Source: Cryptococcus deneoformans JEC21
Taxonomy: Eukaryota; Basidiomycota; Tremellomycetes; Tremellales; Cryptococcaceae
Reading direction: 5' to 3'
Assembly: GCF_000091045.1 (NCBI RefSeq)
Contig: NC_006685.1
Coordinates: 611,201-651,200, forward strand
Length of the DNA: 40,000 nt
Made by a program: the position numbers and the translations under genes. Shown piece by piece: positions 1-10,456 of this stretch. Numbering within the stretch: position 1 is the stretch's first letter; every line of letters begins with the position of its first letter. The notes beneath the pieces were generated by a model. The model did not search any database. It saw only the letters and a list, made by a program, of their open reading frames with translations, and was not told where the DNA came from.

Positions 1-2
1 CG

Positions 3-185
3 GCTGAGTCCCTATCATCGGAGTTTGGACTAATAAATGAAACGCCTACGAATGTCTATGCTCCTAATGAACTTCCAGACAATCTCTACTCGCATCGCGA
101 CGTCTCAAAACCTCATCAAGTTCAACCTCGGCTCTCGACGGATAACCGTGCACTACTGGCGAAGAGGGTATTGAACGCTAATTGA
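3..185 (+). CDS. Possible 3' end of a gene cut by the window edge
   Basis: A reading frame is open from the first bases to a TGA at 183-185, giving about 60 residues of polar sequence (ends RALLAKRVLNAN). It has no start codon in the window, so it would be the C-terminal part of a + strand gene beginning to the left. The family is not recognised. A 60-codon open stretch can occur by chance, so the support is the protein-like composition and the fit with a convergent arrangement against the acyltransferase gene, whose stop lies 350 bp further on. It could equally be non-coding. Confidence 0.35.
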   Translation, partial: AESLSSEFGLINETPTNVYAPNELPDNLYSHRDVSKPHQVQPRLSTDNRALLAKRVLNAN

Positions 186-535
186 GATATAACACTTCAA
201 ATGAGTTAAATGTGGAATTAACTAATTGACAGCTGAACACAGAGAGTAACTCAACTTATTCTGCTATTATAGCTGTGATTCTGCGTCGTAGCTTCAGTGA
301 CGTATGCGGAGAGATTCTTGTGTTTAGCCAATAACGTTCCGCAAAAACTATTTCATGTCGTTGAAGAACAAATGTTACATGTACATAGTAATGTGTTCCC
401 ATTCCGAGATGTCAGCTTCAGTGCATGTATAGATACAAGTCTATTTTTTGAGATGTATTTATTCAAATGTTGCATTCGCGAAACAGAAAACCTATAGAAT
501 CCCTCCCATCTGTTCGCCCCCTCGTAACGAGCGGC
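186..535. other. Intergenic, convergent 3' flank
   Basis: AT-rich stretch between the possible left-edge gene and the stop codon of the acyltransferase. It probably holds 3' untranslated sequence. I see no gene, RNA or repeat in it. Confidence 0.6.
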
Positions 536-3290
536 TTATTGGCCCTTCTCCCGACCGGTATCTAAACCCAGACCTTCTTCCCCTTTCGTTTCCGATATTC
601 CATCCTTGGCGGCCCCCGGCCTCTTATGAAGCCTGACCACTCCATTGTCATCCGCGCGAGGCAATGGGACACCTTCAATGTCAGATTTCGGAGACGCAAC
701 TGACCCTTCGCTTCTAGCTTGGCCCGTATATCTCCTTTTCTTCCCCTTCGGGCTAGCTAAACCTACCCCACCACCACTGGATCGCCGCGTATCGATGATG
801 GCTAAAACATCATCATAGTCGACGTCCGCCTCCTCCTCTTCCTCACCCTCGGAATCGTATGGACTAGCAGGGGCCGCTTCGCTTTCCTGTTGCTTGTTGG
901 CAGCCGAAGACGACCAGACACTTTGACCAACAGAGGCGGAACGACTCCAACCAAATATACGTTCGTCGAGCCATAACATTGGATGAGAAAGTACTGAGGA
1001 GTCGGCAGTTTGGGATTTGCGGGACAAAAGACCCGGGTTGCGGCCAGTCTGGGGAACAGAAGCGGAGGGAAGAATGCGGCCTTTCTGGAAGTTGTCGTAT
1101 AGTTGTGGACCAAACTCATCTTAAGATTGAGGTCAGCTCCGAAATTGTATAGCCAACCAAAACAACTCGAACATACCGATGACCTCACTGATCTCGTTTG
1201 TCAAACCTTCGCGCATTTCTCGGAGACGATTGACTTCACGCTGATTATAGGGCCAAACAGAAAGGAACAATGGTCTCAAAGACCTGCATAGGAGGCGGTC
1301 AGATGTGTCCGATATGGTTTCAAAAAGTGACGACTTACTTGGCAACATCTACACCTGCTTCACCAAACTTCAAGCTTGCCATGGCCCACCCCGGTAACCA
1401 ACAAAAGATTACCACAGGTGTCCAGTGGCGCCATTCTGGGGCAAGGTCATACTTGTAAGCTAAGAAAGTAGCCAGAACGGAATAGAAGATGTAAAGCAAG
1501 GGCGTGACAGCAAGAGAAACCAGGACCTTCCATGTGGCGAGAACATCTCGACCTTGTATTTTGACGGTAGACGCAGCAAGTGCCTCTGATAATTCGGAAT
1601 TATATCAGTCAAAAGGCACAAGTGAGAAAAAAAAAGAAATGAAAGCGTACCTTTGGCTTTCTGAATGCTGATAAGCTTGGCTAGTATGAACACAGGTGCG
1701 TGTAACAGAGCTCCTGGTAAAGCCAAGATGGACCACCACAAGAGAAGCCCAACCCTATACACCAAAAGCAATAAGCTCTTGATACTTCGGCTGGAAGCTC
1801 TTTCAACCTGGTGATCGGCAATTCCCATATCGCGCAAAAGGCGGTTATAAGCGATGACTTTTTGACGAAGATCGATGATTTTTGGCTCATCCTTGTAGGT
1901 AAGGTAACCTTCCATCATACGTTTGGAGAGCTCGACGACCTGACCGAGGGTAAGATGCTGACCGGGAACACGATAAAGTCTTCGCGCGGCTTGAATAACC
2001 TGTGGGATCGTCAGTAACCGACCCAAGCTATCTGAGAGGATAAATTGACCTGCATAGTCTCCCAGTCAGGGGCTCTGAGGGTGACAGCTCTCAACCCATC
2101 ATGGACTTGCTCCAGGAGTTTACCGCATGCTTCCCTCTTCTTCGCTCCGCCTTGCTTGTACAATTCCACCAGTTCAGGGTCAACAGAGATAGGCGAGCCA
2201 AATTCGATGACGGCTCTCGACCTGAATTTGTGTGCGTGAAAGTAGGAAAGGCCAACTGGAACCAACTTGACATCCAATCCAGGGTGGGCTGCAATAGCTC
2301 CAAGAGCCATGATGGAGAATCCAGCTTTGAGGGGCAGAAAATCTGTACGATCATGGGAGCCGCCTTCGGGGAAAACGCCAATACAACCACCCTCATAAAG
2401 GCGCTGGAAGCATGCGCCATACGTGTCCTCCTGTTCTACATGAGGCAATACCTTGAATTGTAGACCCTCCTTCAACTCGCTTTCGTTCCTAACCCGGTGA
2501 GAGGCCTTGACGTTGGCACTGCCGTCCTTGCTTGGAACGACAAATTCACTTTTGAGACGAATTTCTGTGTCAGAAATGACTTCTGCCACAGGGGCAGATG
2601 CGTATCCAGCCGATTTCGGAAGCATAAGTTGAGAACGAGGCTTGACCTGCTCAATGAAAGAAGTGCCAATACCGGTAACGATCAGGGGATCGGATTCTGA
2701 AAGGATGATACGGCCTTTGCCAGCGGCGGCATAATCTGCCGCTCTCGCCACAGGAACTGTCAAAATGATAAGTACCTCTCCATGAAAATGAGAAAGACAA
2801 ATCATGAACACGTACTGGAATCCATAATACGAGCGACAGCGCCGATGAACTTGCGGTTCATACTCTGCTCAACCCATCAACATCAGTAGATGTTCTAGAA
2901 TGTTCGCTACGAGAGACTGATTGCGAAAGGAACGAGACATACCTTGGCGGCAGTCAGCACGGAAACGCGCCTTCCGGCTTCTTTCCTTGCCTCTGAGAAA
3001 AGAAGAAGAGGATCAAGGAACTGGTTTGCATGGGGACCGCAGATGAAAAGAACAGGGCCTTCGCGAGGGATATTGAAAGCACCACGGGGGCTGTGACGGC
3101 GTAAGAAGCGGCTGAGCGCATGTTCATCGAATAGACATACCGAATTTCTCTAAAGAAGATGTTGATGACAATTCGCCAAAAGATGAGAACCAAGTCGTCT
3201 ACATAATGAAGATGAGCGTGGAACATTACATGGGCTCGTCGTGGATCGGACGACAGAAGTCAGGCACGCACAAGCCAATCCAGCAGCCAT
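536..3290 (-). CDS. GPT2: Glycerol-3-phosphate/DHAP sn-1 acyltransferase (Gpt2/Sct1 family)
   Basis: Makes lysophosphatidic acid from glycerol-3-phosphate or dihydroxyacetone phosphate and acyl-CoA, the first step of phospholipid and triacylglycerol synthesis, in the ER membrane. Spliced product is 755 residues, close to the yeast Gpt2 and Sct1 lengths. Exons: 3290-3272, 3198-3141, 3090-2943, 2864-2816, 2756-2050, 1999-1651, 1585-1339, 1283-1177, 1119-536. Visible motifs: FFREI near the N-terminus, acyltransferase motif I HANQFLD (H46, D52), FPEGGSHDR around 220, then a family block VIQAARRLY near 328. Hydrophobic segments lie at roughly 395-430 and 465-490, and the tail is acidic and Ser-rich as in yeast. 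The ATG at 3290 was chosen because it has a good context (CAAAATGG) and splices to give YDLVLIFWR. Exon 1 is only 19 nt, so an alternative 31-nt first intron is possible. Sct1 is an equally good name. Confidence 0.93.
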
Positions 3291-3851
3291 TTTGGCTATT
3301 CCACCTTGTCAACTAGTCTTTTTGCGTTGTAAAGGATTTGTTGTTTGGAAACGCAGGGCGGTGGGTGGTGTCTTATTTTGCAATAAAGATGTATCTTTTG
3401 TCCCCAATGGTTTGCGAAACGATCCCCCACAGAATTGAGAGCTGGTAAAGGGGGAGAGCTGAAAGGAAATGAGAAAGGTGTACTTGTGCGGAGAGGGCGG
3501 GTGCTGGGGGAGGCGGATGCTCTTGAGGCACTGTATCCTGTCATGGCTGAGAAAAGAATATACACTGTCTACCCACCCGCCTCAAGAATCCCCTACGCCA
3601 TCGAGTGACGTTGCTATCACGTGACCGCTTCACCTAGGCACGGCGCTCGGCCCAAGAAGTTTCGAGTTTCGCTCGTCTGAGGATCGTCCGTCGGCTTGCG
3701 TTTGTGCGATAGCGCAATATTTATTGATCATCAGTAGACTATTCCGTTACCGCACTGCACATTCCAGCGGCCACGCCAAGCCGCACGGCCATCACACGCT
3801 ATACGCCACTAGAGCAGGTACCAAGTATCCTGTCAAGCCATCTCCTCGGCC
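3291..3851. promoter_or_regulatory. Shared divergent promoter of GPT2 and the PPR-like gene
   Basis: 561 bp separate two start codons facing away from each other, so the segment must carry both promoters and 5' leaders. It contains one perfect E-box palindrome, listed separately. No convincing TATA box was seen on either side, and no internal gene. Confidence 0.6.
3616..3625. promoter_or_regulatory. E-box ATCACGTGAC
   Basis: The 10-mer ATCACGTGAC contains the palindrome TCACGTGA. bHLH factors such as Cbf1 and SREBP-type proteins (Sre1 in Cryptococcus) bind ATCACGTGA-like sites. It sits 326 bp upstream of the GPT2 ATG and 227 bp upstream of the PPR-like ATG. The match is seen; binding is inferred. 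Confidence 0.4.
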
Positions 3852-6263
3852 ATGTGGGCACTTCGAACCTCCGCCCCTCTTGTTCGCCCGCCAGCCCTCA
3901 CTCTCTTACGCAGTGTCCCCCGCTTGCTCCTCGAAAGAGGCTATAGCAGGCCAGCTGGAAGGGCAGGCAGTCGCGGCGGCCACTCCCGTACATCGCTAGC
4001 CACCGCGCCGGGAAATACACCGAGGCAACCAAAACGTTTTGAGCTCCCCCCCCATCACACCCCACATACTGGCAAAGCGAAAGTCCCCTCCGACAACACC
4101 CGCTCATCCTCCAGACCCTCCAGGCCCATACAAAATGACGATAATCCATGGACTACCTCAGTCCGCTTACGCCGCTGGATAGAAAGACACAAGTTACCCC
4201 TTAGTCCTGGGCAAGTAGATGAAGTGACCAAATTGGTAACTGAGGCGCCTCAACACATGCTTAACGCTCCCGTATGGAATATGCTGATTGGATATATGGG
4301 GAGATTAAGGAAGCTGGATAGGGTTTGGAACCTGTATAATCAAGTGAGTCTTGGAACCCATTTAAGCTTCTGCGGTCTAATCATACTGTAGATGAAGAAA
4401 CGCAACTTCACGCCTACGGCTAGGACTTACTCTACCATTCTGAATGCCTATGCTGGAGTTGCACATTCAGGTCAGATACCCGATTTTTCTTTCAGGGAGC
4501 CTCAGAAACGCACAATGTCACGTGTGACCATCGTCTATAACAACTCTCAAGAGTACATGAAAAAGTTGATCGAGGCGCAGGAAGCTGAAGAAGATCTTGG
4601 AGTTGCCACCCCTGGCGTACAGTTAAGAGAAGATCGGCACCAAGAGCCTATGGAAAGTCTGCAGTCAGATATCGATATCGCTCCGACAAACGCCTATCTC
4701 AAGTTTCTCAGTCGACACGGTCTATTTTCCGAGATGCAAAGGACCTTTTTGTCGCTACCGCAGTCGGGGCCTCTAGCTCCGGACACCGTCACCTACTCCC
4801 TCATGTTTACGGCTCTCTATCATGTCCATCGCTCACTCGAGCGTGACCCAAATGGGAAAGCTAATGCAATGATGATCGGGCCGACAGCCAAGGCTTTATG
4901 GGACCATTGTTTGAAACAATATAGCAAAGAAGAGGGTCAAGCGGGACAAGTGGACAACGGACTGGTGGCCATGTATGTGAGATGTTTGCTCCGCGGAAGA
5001 CCAGAAGATCAACGACTGGCGGTCTCTGTCATTGAACAGGTCTGGAACCTACCTTCTCCTGGCAATTCCAATCCAACCTCAACGTCTATCTATCTCCCAC
5101 CACCCTTACTTACCACCTATCCTATTCCCAAGCTTGACATTGATGTCAAATCTGCCACCGCTCTCATTTCTAGTCTTCACACGGCCAAACTGCCTGTCCT
5201 CGCAACTCATTACACTCATCTCATACTCTCTTCCTCCTCTCTTATTCCTTTGTTCGATCTAGAATTCTTCAAGGCCGCGATTCTTGCTCTATCAGTCACG
5301 GGTGAAGTTCAATCCATTGTCGACATCATGGACACCTATCAACCACCAAGCTCTGGCAAAGAAGGCTGGCCTCGGGATACATACCGTGCAGCTCTTACAG
5401 CTGCCCGCTGGGCGGGGGATTATGTTTCGGCACTTTCCATTTTCCGCCGTGCTACACATCTTTCATCTAATGTGGGCTGCATATCAACCGATCCTTCAAC
5501 TCTCCCTAAAAAGATCGAGCCCTACCGATGGGTCACACCTAACGGTCTTGCCCATGACAAGCGTGGCGTCTTCTGGGTGAAGCCGACAAAGATCGATGCC
5601 GATGCGCAACTTTTAGGTCTGTTGGTCAAAACTGCTATGCAAAAGAGCAACAAGGAGATTCGTTCTGCGTTGGATGTCTATGCACGCACGGGCGGCGAAA
5701 GTAAATTCTTGGCCCTGCCCTCCTCGGTGCAAGCAGGCAATGTCTCCACCGGTCGAAAATTACTCAGGGACGGGCGGCCCGACGAAATTGATTCATCGGT
5801 CATCAGAAAGCAGGTGGCGAGCTCAGTCGACCTGGCAAGGGACATACAGCGCGCAGCAGAAAGATTGGGTAAAGGATATGAAAAAATGGCTGCGGAGGCT
5901 GGCGAAGTGGTTACCAAATGGGCTTGGGTGGAACGAGAGACAAGAAAAAAGACCTCGGATGTTAAAGGTGATACGAAGAAGGTGGAGATGGATATCGAGG
6001 GTAGTGCAGAGGATGAAGAACTTGACTGGGAGGATGAGCGCTCAGTGGACCAAAGAGAAAGTAGAGTCAGGGGGAACAATCAGGACAGACATCATCCAAC
6101 AGAAAGGAGGAGATGGGAACAAAGAGGAACGAGCAAGTCACGCCATGATTCACCCAGCCATAGAAGATACGGCCATGAACAAGATTCAAACAAGGTTAAA
6201 CCACGTGAAAGGGAGGCTACCATGCACGAAGGCAAGGTTTCGTCTTTTGGATTGCGGAGGTGA
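3852..6263 (+). CDS. Mitochondrial PPR-like protein
   Basis: 787 residues from two exons, 3852-4343 and 4392-6263. The 48-nt intron contains an in-frame stop, so it must be removed. The N-terminus is rich in Arg, Ser, Leu and Ala without acidic residues (starts MWALRTSAPLV), as in mitochondrial targeting signals. Residues about 135-185 (NAPVWNMLIGYMGRLRKLDR, then the TPTARTYSTILNAYAG part) look like tandem pentatricopeptide helices, and a second weak repeat follows (APTNAYLKFLSRHGLFSEMQ, DTVTYSLMFTALY). The last 150 residues are highly charged (Glu, Arg, Lys). Such proteins usually bind organelle RNA and help processing or translation. Which yeast PPR protein it corresponds to cannot be told by eye. 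Confidence 0.75.
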
Positions 6264-6467
6264 GGCAGCAGTAGTTTCGTATTTTGAAAAATTTTGTACA
6301 TTGTAGAGACTTTTGATCCATAACCATCTCACTCATCGCACGTACAGTCATTGATGCATTGTCGCCAACGTAACATTGAATCGTGTACAACACTAGCTTA
6401 GGGTGAGGTATGAAGATTTTGATTTCTCCCTCTAGCTCCCGGCGCCATCCATATAACATCCAAACTG
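6264..6467. other. Convergent 3' intergenic
   Basis: 204 bp between two stop codons on opposite strands; it must hold both polyadenylation regions. No gene or repeat seen. Confidence 0.5.
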
Positions 6468-6991
6468 CTAGAACTCAACATCCCTTTCCGACCATTTTTT
6501 CATCACAGGTCCCACCTGGTCACCAAAGGCTTTCTGCCACCTTCCCACGATTCTACTCCAACCTCCCACCGATTGTGCTTGAGTATTAAGGCGTAATATC
6601 CAAATGGTGGTAAGGACGGTAAAGAGCATCAGTGCAACGGTCACTTGCCCTTCATTAGTAACTGAACCTCGCATTGATTAGATGGGAGGGGGGTTGTCAA
6701 CTAACAAAGGACTCCCAATCTGGTTGTCTTTCTCGACCCATCATCTATCTGAATACCCCGTTTCATGCTCCCGACCAGGTTGCCCCCGATACCATCGTTC
6801 TGGTGCTTTCTCGTCCTGGACGTCGACCTGTTCCTATTCTTTGAAGTAGACCTCTCTTGAGCAGTCTGATTATCCGACACCAAGATAGGTCTGGAGAGCG
6901 TGGGTAGGTGGCCCTCGTTTGGAGCTGGGGACAGACAGAAGGTGCAAGAGGTTTCAGTGGCTGGGGATGGTGTGCGAGACCTGCTGGGCAT
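6468..6991 (-). CDS. Small tail-anchored-like membrane protein
   Basis: 159 residues from exons 6991-6706 and 6661-6468; the 44-nt intron has a GTTAGT donor, a CTAAT branch point and a CAG acceptor. The N-terminal half is Ser/Arg/Thr-rich and low complexity (RSRTPSP, STSKNRNRSTSRTRK) with one CTFC pair. The C-terminal half has a single hydrophobic helix (VALMLFTVLTTIWILRL) about 45 residues from the end. The frame is open 31 codons further up, but ATG at 6991 is the first ATG in it and lies 107 bp after a TATA-like element. No family was recognised. It may be lineage-specific; reality as a gene is supported by the clean intron and the hydrophobic helix. Confidence 0.6.
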
Positions 6992-7640
6992 TATGGTATT
7001 ACGCGTGGGCGTTTGGCAGTTGCTTGGATGTGACGATGACGCGCGTTTCGTTGGGAAAAAGGCGGTGAAAAAAGACAGTGGCAAGATGTAGCGGGTATTA
7101 TATAAGTGTGTCTAAATAAGTGTGGGAATTATGGATCGCCAGAGTAGATCGCAGATTTTCAGTGGCAGCTCCGCTCCGTCATGTGGCGACGACTAAACTC
7201 GAGACAAACACATTTTAGAGGCCACAAAAAGGACCCCGCCGTTGGCCGGCCCAAAAGCCAAGACTTCCCGGACTGCCCCCTGCGCAAGAGTGATGTCACT
7301 CGACAACATCACAACCGAACCACCGGAAAATTATCCATTGTTACGTAACTAATTGCTTAGCTGCCGCCATTTCTGTCAGCAAGATCAAGCGTACAAGCGT
7401 CGATCGGATGAAACTGAAAACCAAGCAGACAACGAGCAGGGAAGAAACACGACCAAACAGACAGGTCAAGCGGTTGCTTTATCTTTAAACTATTGAAAGA
7501 AGGCGTAAGAACAACCAATAACGACGGAACGGAAGTGCCCAACAAGAACAGTATTCATAATGTCAACCACTAACTACTTCAAATCATACAACTGCTACGG
7601 TTGTGCACATTTTTGGTGTAGACTAATCATTCATCATAGT
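6992..7640. other. Intergenic: upstream of small membrane gene, downstream of dioxygenase
   Basis: 649 bp. The left part should hold the promoter of the 159-residue protein, the right part the 3' region of the dioxygenase. Apart from a TATA-like element I see no coding frame, RNA gene or repeat. Confidence 0.5.
7098..7104 (-). promoter_or_regulatory. TATA-like element (TATATAA)
   Basis: TATATAA on the minus strand, 107 bp upstream of the ATG of the small membrane protein gene. Position and sequence fit a core promoter; not otherwise supported. Confidence 0.4.
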
Positions 7641-9295
7641 TTAGTACGCGTGAGTATCAATAGGCAATTCGTGCACGACACCAGTGTTGAGACCCAAGGC
7701 TTCTCTTCGGCTTTTACCAACTCCTTCGCTTACGGGAATGGGCTTCTCAGCCAAACTCGAAACTCGTGTCCCGTGTCGGGGCTCGGCGGACCCCTCGTCG
7801 AGGTAGTCATAAACAGCGGAGTGGATGGCTAGGGATAAATGTCAGTAAACGTGGGCACCTGTGATCAAATGACAAAGGCGCGTACAAACTCGGTTGCTAA
7901 AATGCGTCGGTCAGAAATGAATTAAAACAACAAGAAAGAAGGTAGGACTCACTCCCACAAAGCACTGGATCGAGGAGTCCATCGGAACCTGACTTGGGTA
8001 TCTGGGTTTTGCTCATACACTTGGAAAAGCTGTGGATCATTTCGGAAATATGATCAGTTGACGGCGAGGTCAAATGCAAATCAATAAACTTACCTTCTGC
8101 AAAATAGCTTGGGCTTCCGACTGCTCGAAGCCCTTAATACCAATAGTGTATCGAGAGTTGACGAAAAGAGCCTTCCATCCAGTCGCCGGGTGGACGCGAA
8201 CGATAGGATGAGCATTGATGATGGGCTCAAGCTCGCCAGTCACCGGATTGGGGTAGCTGTGAGCAGATCGATACAAGCCCTCAAGACCATCGAGGACTTT
8301 CTGGAAAGCAGGAGAAAGCTTGTCATACGCAGCATAGCCCGAAGACCAGAGAGTGTCACCGCCAACTCCGGGGAGATGGTCAAGATGAAGGTGAGTGACT
8401 CCAGGGGGTTGAGGTTCGTGAGTCAAACTAATCGACCAGGTTTAGTCATTGTAAACTTTCAAAAGATTGTAAAACTTACTCGGTGTGCCACTTTTGGGTG
8501 GCAAAGGGGTTTTTGTAGTCGGGGACACGACCGGTGGACCTGAGGACTTCGTCTGTGATGATTGAGACTCCAGGAAGCCCAGGAACTCGGGCGGCTGATG
8601 GATGAATCTCGGGAGTACCAAAGTATTTGCCGAGCTCGAGTTGGGTCTGAGGAGTGAGGTCTCTGAAGGTAGGAATAGTGTCGGCGACAACTCATGGTCT
8701 TGCGTATAAAATGAGTGATGAGACATTACTTACTGGTCTCGGAAGAATACCACAGTGCGCTCAGCAATCAGGAGCGCAAGCTCATCTTTCTGCTGGTCAC
8801 TAAGCTGGTTAAGTTGAAGACCGACTATCCTGTGACAAGTGTCAGTGACAAAGACAAAGAAGAAGTGTAGATCAAATCTTACTCGGTACCAAGGTGAGGG
8901 GACAAGTGGATAACTTCTTTGGCGGCGCCAAACAATGCTTTCTTTTCCTTGTCAGCCCTGGCTCCGGGGTCCTTGTGCTCCCATCCCTGAGTAATAGACG
9001 TTAGTTCACTAAATTGCAATTCCCATCCCAAAAGCGAAAAAGAAAAAAACAATACCCACTTCCTTGCGAATGTCACTGGCGAGTTCGATAGTCTTGGGCC
9101 TGATTGGGTACTCTGGGTAACCCTTGGAAAGGTCAATACCGGCTTGAACCAAACGCTCTAAAAGAGGATTAAGTATCTCGGTCAGCGAGAAGCTTATTTA
9201 ATAGAGTATCAAAACCAACCTCGAGTGCTCTTGGCGAGAGAGAAAGGTCTGCCCAGGGTGTCTTTGTCTACGTTGTCGTTGACGGCGATAGGCAT
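7641..9295 (-). CDS. TauD/Jlp1-type 2-oxoglutarate-dependent sulfonate dioxygenase
   Basis: 388 residues from nine exons: 9295-9220, 9157-9060, 8986-8883, 8829-8734, 8662-8480, 8427-8094, 8029-7953, 7896-7886, 7828-7641. Family members use Fe(II), O2 and 2-oxoglutarate to oxidise sulfonates such as taurine, releasing sulfite as a sulfur source; yeast Jlp1 (about 412 residues) is the nearest model. The iron triad is visible as H184-T-D186 in WHTDLTHE, and distal H329 in NRVSIHSAVYDY. Arginines of the substrate/cosubstrate region follow in PRHGTR (344-348). Related motifs include VVFFRDQDLT and GKYFGTPEIHP. Exon 8 is only 11 nt and links the two conserved parts of DNRVSIH. Upstream are a TATA box and small repeats. 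The exact substrate cannot be read from sequence; other TfdA-like substrates are possible. Confidence 0.9.
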
Positions 9296-9378
9296 CTTAC
9301 AGAGATGTTGTTTGAGGAGTTGGTAGGGTCAATATGTCACTAGTACTGCTAGCTATATTCCTCATCTCCCTACTTGTC

Positions 9379-9387
9379 TTTATATAT
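9379..9387 (-). promoter_or_regulatory. TATA box of the dioxygenase gene
   Basis: On the minus strand the sequence reads TATATAAAG, about 85 bp upstream of the ATG at 9295. This is a strong match to a TATA element at a plausible distance, as often found in inducible genes. Confidence 0.55.
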
Positions 9388-9462
9388 GCATCTTTCTGGC
9401 AGACCGGATCGGCTTCGCCCGAATCGAACTTGAAATCGACTTGATTGCTCAGCAAAGACCAA

Positions 9463-9490
9463 TAATCAACCTGTGGCCTTTAATCAACCT
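9463..9490. repeat. Two copies of TAATCAACCT, 18-bp period
   Basis: TAATCAACCT occurs at 9463-9472 and again at 9481-9490. In the direction of the dioxygenase gene they read AGGTTGATTA. They lie 168-195 bp upstream of its ATG. Spaced direct repeats in a promoter may be paired factor sites; no known factor is assigned. Confidence 0.5.
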
Positions 9491-9492
9491 CT

Positions 9493-9524
9493 TCTTGCGA
9501 CTTGCGTTACAAGAGGTCGCAAGA
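9493..9524. repeat. 9-bp perfect inverted repeat TCTTGCGAC/GTCGCAAGA
   Basis: Arms at 9493-9501 and 9516-9524 with a 14-nt spacer, immediately next to the direct repeat and 198-229 bp upstream of the dioxygenase ATG. CG-containing dyads are typical targets of dimeric fungal regulators, but no specific factor is recognised. Confidence 0.5.
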
Positions 9525-10456
9525 TGGCACCATCGATAAGATGATTGCACACCACTCTAATAACCTAAAAGTGGACAGTCGGAAGCTTAAACTTTCAGGC
9601 ACGCGTTCTGATAAGAGTGTGATTGGGATTATTTATACGATTTCTGACATCTGCTGATGAATAAGTTTCTATTAGACGGCTAACTGTGAATCGTAAGGAT
9701 GACCGCCAATCCTCCGCCGATTGTTCGACGTTGTAGAAGACGCCTTGTTGCTCGAGCATGTATGTCTTTATTATGTGGTTAACGGTTCATACGTCAGGCC
9801 TGATGATGAAATGATGTGTGGTTGTACGTATCTCCTCCTAATACTGATGGGATGAGTAATAGCGAACCAGGGCCCTGCGGAAATGCATGAAGCATGGGAC
9901 ATGGGGCACAACATGAACGAAGGAAGGCGCGGAAAAATGCAAGCTCGATGACTGGTGGGTGGTAATATGTAAAATATCTTAATTTTAATTGTTATGGTGT
10001 TGTCTTGCGTGATCGTCATACATCTCAAGTCGCGATAAACCGGCGGGAACAAGAGACAAACGGTCTTCAGCGAAGACTCAAGCAGGAAAATAACAATTTC
10101 AGCTTCGTTTCGTGCTGAATCGTAAACTGTTATTCAATTTCATTGTCAATACGTAGTATACGTATGCATGTACCTGTCCGACGGTAAGCTGCACAACAGA
10201 ATCAGAAAAATGGAAATCACAAGATAAGATGATAAGAAAAAATATAAATGAGTAATCATCAACAATAAATAATGAATCACTTTTGTCACACTTTGAGGAG
10301 GTTGATATGCTAATGCAAAACCACAAAGCAGGCATTGAGTTGATATGGATAGTCACAGGACAGCATCCCTAGCATGCAAGAATCCATGGAGCTTCCCCTG
10401 ATTACCCACAATAAATGATCTAAAATATTATCCAACCCATCCGCTCTACAATCTTT

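Larger units (their letters stand above)
9296..10456. other. Long intergenic: dioxygenase promoter and BMS1 3' flank
   Basis: 1161 bp, the longest gene-free stretch here. The left end carries the dioxygenase promoter (TATA, direct repeat, inverted repeat, listed separately). The right end is A/T-rich and should hold the BMS1 3' untranslated region. The middle (about 9600-10400) has only short frames with no family resemblance; no tRNA or structured RNA was recognised. Confidence 0.5.

Noticed and set aside
5674..6306. 210-codon second + frame inside the PPR-like gene
   Set aside because: Lies entirely in the charged C-terminal exon of the PPR-like protein and has no protein features; a frame shadow.
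6992..7084. Longer N-terminus for the small membrane protein
   Set aside because: The extension begins at TTG, not ATG, and would leave the TATA-like element only about 15 bp upstream.
9405..9445. tRNA B-box-like GTTCGATTC on the minus strand
   Set aside because: No A box at the right distance and no acceptor stem or cloverleaf could be drawn.
9771..10356. Short minus-strand frames of 85-93 codons in the long intergenic region
   Set aside because: No ATG-anchored, protein-like sequence, no introns improving them and no family resemblance; probably random.
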